The notes under the pieces: model-generated | Seen by the model: only the letters and a program-made list of their open reading frames with translations | Told to the model about the DNA's origin: nothing | Databases searched by the model: none | Program-made: the position numbers and the translations under genes | Shown here: in pieces, positions 59,454-64,000 of the stretch | How positions within the stretch are numbered: position 1 is the stretch's first letter | Layout of the letters: the number at the start of each line of letters is the position of its first letter | Source: Cymodocea nodosa | Taxonomy: Eukaryota > Streptophyta > Magnoliopsida > Alismatales > Cymodoceaceae | DNA: 64,000 bases | NCBI GenBank assembly: GCA_036874045.1 | Contig: CM072336.1 | Coordinates: 12,395,001-12,459,000, forward strand | Direction: 5' to 3'

Positions 59454-61013
59454 AATGCTTAAACTCCACATAAAAAGATAAATATTATTGATGATGTTGT
59501 TCACCTCATAGATATTATATACTTATTATAAATATCTAAAGTAATATCTAAACTACTGCTTAAGATACTATGTATTTATTGTAAAATCATAATAGTATCT
59601 TATTGATTTTAAGTAGTTTATCAATTTTAATGGTTTTTATGATTTTAAGTGGAAATGTAAATGAAAAACATTAAATACTTCTGACATTCTGAAATTTTGA
59701 TTAAATGTTTTCTTTGAATCAAGGAAAATGCATATGATCATGCATAAATTTGACTTAATTGATTAAAATTGTAGAATAAGTTATATGTAACTCATCTTAA
59801 ACTATTAATCAAAAGTATAAGCTTATTGAAACTGATTCATATTCTCAGTACAATCATAGAAGTAAAAATTGTATGAGATTTGTGTTTTATTGCATCTGTA
59901 TTAATGGAATACATATATACTGTGCTTAAAATGAAAAGTGCTTACAAAGTAAAAATCTTTGAGAGTTTATTGATCAGTTTGATCACGAGCCTTTTGTACT
60001 TGAGCAGATAGGTATGTAAGGATTGTTGTCCTGAAAAAGGATTCTTTAAATCTGGCAACCTAAGGTCCTGATTAGATCTGGGATTGTTGACTGAAAGCTC
60101 ATTACACAGGTACATTAGAAAGCTCTTGTATGATTCAAGCTTTTCAAACTAACTTTTAAAGAAAATTATCAATATTTATTGTTTTGAAAAGAAAAAGTTG
60201 TTTCATTAATTACAGATATCTTTGAATCGCATATAGTTTATACCAATATGACTACTGATTTATTGAATCAACATTAGTACTTTTGAAAACGTTTATTTGA
60301 GATACATTCTTTTATTCTCCTTGAATTAATCGAATTGAGTTTAAAGTTGTGTTTTGATTCATATACAGTAGGAATTGATTTTGGAAATCACTTTTGATGA
60401 TGTTAGGATAACGGAAGTCTCTGAAAAGAAAATGTAAAAGTTTAGTTATACTTAACATCTATTGTCACTACAAGTATATTTTGTATTTTGATTGAATATA
60501 TTTGAAATATATTTGTAGGGGGAGGATTAACAATGTCGAAAATAGATTAATATAATTTAGAATACAAATCTTAGTTAATTTGAATTAATGTCCTCTTAAA
60601 ATCTTGATGAAATAATTTAAAAAGACAAATAAACTATTTTAGATTCAAAGGACAAAATGTTCAAATAGTTTACAATGTTCTCAAGATAATGTTAAGTTTA
60701 GCATGTGTGTTGTTTTCGGAATGTTTCAGTTGGAAGCATCTGAAAATTGTTGTGTACTAACTAGATGTTATGTTAGATAAGGTAACGTGTAAAACTGCCT
60801 CTAAACAACGTTTTACTCGTTAGGTTGGTTAACTCAACGAGTTATACTTGAATATTTCGGGTATCTTGATTGAATAAACTTTATTCAATATTTATTTAAT
60901 TTCTAAACCCGACTTCTCTTCACGTTGAGTTATACGCCTAAAAACCCTATTTAAACACTTATTACATGGGGACTTAGGTTATTTGTAAACTTTGTCAAGA
61001 AAATCTTTCCAGC
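59454..61013 (+). other. Noncoding spacer between RNase H and accessory gene, Sirevirus 3
   Basis: About 1.56 kb, collinear with 7034-5529. Contains an internal polypurine tract (agggggagga, 60517-60526) and TAACTCAACG motifs near 60820-60930. Confidence 0.7.
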
Positions 61014-62078
61014 ATGTTGCTGTTACAACCTACGACGATGGTCTCCAAGTTCTACAAAGGTCATGGCAGAGGAAAAGGCAAAAGCAGAAGAGATGCAAAA
61101 GGAAAAGAAATAGAGAATGATGAAGTTCCACGTACTTGGTTCAAGAAAATATTTCGAGTGGACAAAAGGTTAGAAGAACTTTATAGAGATTACTTCTTTT
61201 CTCAGGATATATTAGATGAAGTTAGACAAGAACTTCAACATACTGATGCAAGTATTACATACATGGGTATTCAAAGTAAATATGATAGAGAATACAGAAT
61301 GAAATGTGCTGAGATTTCATTTTTGGAACAGTATGCAAAATATTTGGAAAAAGGTGTAGGTTCATCAAATAGAACTCCTCAAACTCCTATAAATGGTACA
61401 AGACTACATGCATTTGAGGAAGAGCATGAATCAGCTATCCCTACTCCTTTATATTCAAAACAAGTAGAATCAGATATTGCTGTAGACAAAACAAAAGTTG
61501 ATAGTCTTCGAAAGGCCGTTGCAATAGAAAGTGCCTTAGAAGAATTAAAGCAGAAAAATTTTATGGTGCAATTTGAAAAGAAAACGGCAATACTTGAAAA
61601 GGAGAAACAGAAATGTTATAGAAGAAGGAAAGTCAGAAAAATTATGTCTAAGGAAACAAAGTCTATTGAAAAAGGAAAATCAGATGAAAATTTATTTCCA
61701 ATGGACAATGTATGTCTAGACATTGTACCTTATTGTGCATCTGATAAACTCATCAGTTCTGAACACACTAAAACTGATGAAGATAATGAGACTTTATTTT
61801 CCCTTGCTAGAAAACTTGAGAAGAAATCCAAGTCAAATATGAGCTCAAGTTTTTCTATTAGTACAAGCCCTAATGATGCAGAAATTGACAAATCAGAGCA
61901 TCAAGCACCTAACATTGAACAAGTTATTGCAGATATAATTGACAATGTTGAGGCAGTAACTAGTTCAAAGGCTGAATTGTCTGGAGTAGCAGATATTGAA
62001 ATTGTTAAGACTCTAGAAGAGCTAAAAGTTAACCAGCTTTCTACAGAATCTATAGAAGTAGAGTTTGAGAATTCATAG
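61014..62078 (+). CDS. Accessory protein N-terminal part, Sirevirus 3
   Basis: 354 open codons. A GRGKGKSRR basic segment (residues about 20-30) is followed by WFKKIFRVDKRLEELYRDY and YMGIQSKYDREYRMKCAE blocks, then a charged, probably coiled region ending acidic. An alternative start at the ATG of MVSKFYKG (residue ~9) is shared with Sirevirus 1. The stop TAG at 62076-62078 lies in the same frame as the next piece, so this is probably the front of one long protein to 63305. No enzymatic motif is visible. Confidence 0.65.
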   Translation: MLLLQPTTMVSKFYKGHGRGKGKSRRDAKGKEIENDEVPRTWFKKIFRVDKRLEELYRDYFFSQDILDEVRQELQHTDASITYMGIQSKYDREYRMKCAEISFLEQYAKYLEKGVGSSNRTPQTPINGTRLHAFEEEHESAIPTPLYSKQVESDIAVDKTKVDSLRKAVAIESALEELKQKNFMVQFEKKTAILEKEKQKCYRRRKVRKIMSKETKSIEKGKSDENLFPMDNVCLDIVPYCASDKLISSEHTKTDEDNETLFSLARKLEKKSKSNMSSSFSISTSPNDAEIDKSEHQAPNIEQVIADIIDNVEAVTSSKAELSGVADIEIVKTLEELKVNQLSTESIEVEFENS

Positions 62079-62087
62079 CATGAATCA

Positions 62088-63305
62088 ATGGGATTATCTA
62101 TTGAACAAAATGAACAATTACAGACAGATACACCAGCTGTAGAATTTGTGGAAAAATTGTACTCTGAACATTCTATAGAGACTGAACAGATGAATGTTGA
62201 GCATATTGACAATGTTCCTAACACTGTTGAAGCTGAAGAATCAAGCTTACCTGAGCAGCTTCAAGATAATATTTTGGAAGAGGAACAACATGACATTCAT
62301 TTTGAAGAAGAGGTTCCTGAAGATGAATTAAACTCTGAATCACAGCTTCAGGTATCACCTTCTTTGTGTACAATATTAAAAATTCAAGGTAATGCAATTC
62401 ATTTTAGATCTGAAGAAGCATTGCAGAAATACAATAATCTAATTACATGTCAGATTCTGCATGCTCGTCCAATAAAATTCAGAAATTTGATGGAAATAAG
62501 AGATCTGTTTGAGTTTCAAGGCCTCATTAAATTCTTGCCAGTAGGAACGAAATGGAAGCAATATACAGAGCTTATTGCAGCTTTTTAAAGCAATCTGGAC
62601 AAGAATGGAAATTTTCTGAAAACTCAAATAAATGAATAGGAGTTTATATTGTCTCCTGAGTTAATTTTTGAAGTTTTAGGATTAAAGAATGAAGGTGTTG
62701 TTGTTACCAATAGATTTGACATAATAAGACAACTGGAATGGAACATTCAGTCTTTATCAAAAATTCCAGATGTATATTCTGAAATGAGATTAATGGGAAA
62801 TCTAAATGTAGAGGCTAGATTTATTGCAAATATATTGCATGCAAATTTATTTCAGAGAGTTGGACACAATTTGGAAGTCAGCAGAAGCTGTTTATATGCA
62901 ACTTATGGCCTACTGAATAGAATTCAATTAAATTGGTTTGATGTTTTTATGTCTCAACTACAGCATATGAGTTTAAAGTTATTTTATGGTGATGCTGTTT
63001 GTAGAATCCTTGCAAGCCAATTGACTTTATCTGACTGGCCCTCTGAAACTAAAGGCATGAGAGCATTTAGTGTCAAAGATTTGCAAAAATTCCAGGCCAT
63101 GCATAAACCTCAACGACAACAACAACAACTACTTGATACAGACCATATACAACAACAACAACAAAGTTATTCAGTTCAAGCAGAACAGCAAACCCAGCTA
63201 CCTCCTGACTTAGATGTAGTGCTTAACGACATCAGAAATGATATTAGGCATCTAGGAGATAAAATATGTAATGCTATAAGTGATATACTTAGGAGGGGTC
63301 GATAA
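62088..63305 (+). pseudogene. Accessory protein C-terminal part with plant transposon protein-like domain, Sirevirus 3
   Basis: Same frame as 61014-62078. Pieces 62088-62588 (acidic, then HARPIKFRNLMEIRDLFEFQG) and 62649-63305 (LSPELIFEVLGLKNEG, NLEVSRSCLYATYGLLNRI, a Gln-rich segment, GDKICNAISDIL end) are separated by TAA at 62586 and a TAG at about 62637, both at places where related copies have sense codons. Two diagnostic motifs also occur in the Athila accessory gene. Confidence 0.7.
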
Positions 63306-63805
63306 CTGTTTTTGTTTGTTTCTGAATACAAAATGTAATGTTTGTATTACTTGTTTGATTTGATTGAACAATACATTTTTCTGTAAATGTCTTCAATTAT
63401 TATTCTTGTTTACAGAAAGAGTTGTTGTACTTATATCTCTTATATATATATATATATATTCTGTAATTATCTTTTTGATTAATGACAAAAAGGGGGAGAA
63501 ATATTATAAAAAGATGATTATGATCTTAATTGCATATATATATTATAAAGGAGATGCTATTTAAATGGTTATTGTAATCTCACAGATGATAATTAGAAAA
63601 CTGATACTTATACAATTATTGACATCTGAGAGTTTTAGTTCTGAGAGGTAAAATTTTAACAAACAATAGAAATAAGCTTAAGTGAACTTAAGTCAACAAA
63701 CAAGTTTGTTGAATTAAAAGTTAACCCAACAAAGGTGCTTTGTTGAGTTAAACATATTTCATAATTGATTTAATATGGTTTTGTCATCATCAAAAAGGGG
63801 GAGAT
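63306..63805 (+). other. 3' noncoding region and polypurine tracts, Sirevirus 3
   Basis: The true tract aaaaagggggaga lies at 63792-63804, one base before the LTR. A near copy lies at 63487-63500. A short TA microsatellite is at about 63441-63460. Confidence 0.8.
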
Positions 63806-64000
63806 TGTTGAGTATTTTTGTTTTGATGATGTGTGCTGAATGAAAATAATCATATTTGCTCAATTAGTATTGCTTGTGAAAAGAAATTAAAATCATCAAT
63901 TAATACAGAAAAAGCTTACTGATATAAATACTTGTCTGTATTGGATCTGAAGTTAATAACTAGTCATTTCGTTGCATTAATTTCTCATTTAGCTAAATGT
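63806..64000 (+). repeat. 3' LTR of Sirevirus 3, start only
   Basis: First 195 bp of the LTR, nearly identical to 54359-54550, with very few substitutions. The window ends inside it. Confidence 0.95.

Overview
This is plant nuclear DNA, AT-rich and almost entirely transposon-derived. The evidence is Ty1/copia elements with a tRNA-iMet type primer-binding site and Sirevirus-like gag and tail organisation, Ty3/gypsy elements of the Athila lineage with a tRNA-Asp type primer-binding site, a hAT-like non-autonomous DNA element, and one intact membrane-protein gene of a type found only in plants as far as I recall. Nothing looks bacterial and no CRISPR array is present. Species cannot be fixed from the sequence. 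All similarity statements come from reading and comparing copies by eye, without searches.

Layout. 1-1155: decayed tail of an Athila-type accessory gene (+). 1156-7369: 5'-truncated Sirevirus (-) with 3' LTR, accessory gene and the end of RNase H. 7372-22215: the host-gene island. It has an N-terminal fragment of the membrane gene (7372-7587), the intact single-exon gene (8939-11296), and a second copy keeping only the 3' part (18877-19831) fused to an unrelated repeat. Minisatellites, small segmental duplications and Athila LTR fragments lie between them. 22216-26646: a degenerate ORF, a 464-bp tandem duplication, and a hAT-like element (24028-26048) with 8-bp target-site duplications. 26647-34483: a second, divergent Sirevirus (-), broken in gag by Athila LTR sequence. 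34484-52905: two Athila elements head to head, forming an inverted repeat with arms of about 6.7 kb around a 1.1-kb loop. 53999-54358: an Athila-type capsid gene, cut by a third Sirevirus (+, 54359 to beyond the window end). That element keeps gag, protease, RNase H and a long accessory gene but has lost integrase and the RT core.

Gene logic. The retroelements encode gag, protease, RT, RNase H and integrase, all damaged. After pol, in the place where Sirevirus and Athila elements may carry an env-like gene, both lineages here carry a related accessory protein resembling the plant family called 'putative plant transposon protein'. Its presence in two distant LTR superfamilies, the dense arrays of short hairpin motifs in their LTRs, and the giant Athila palindrome with an apparently flipped loop are the most unusual things here. 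The 785-residue membrane protein is the only gene that looks intact and host-derived.
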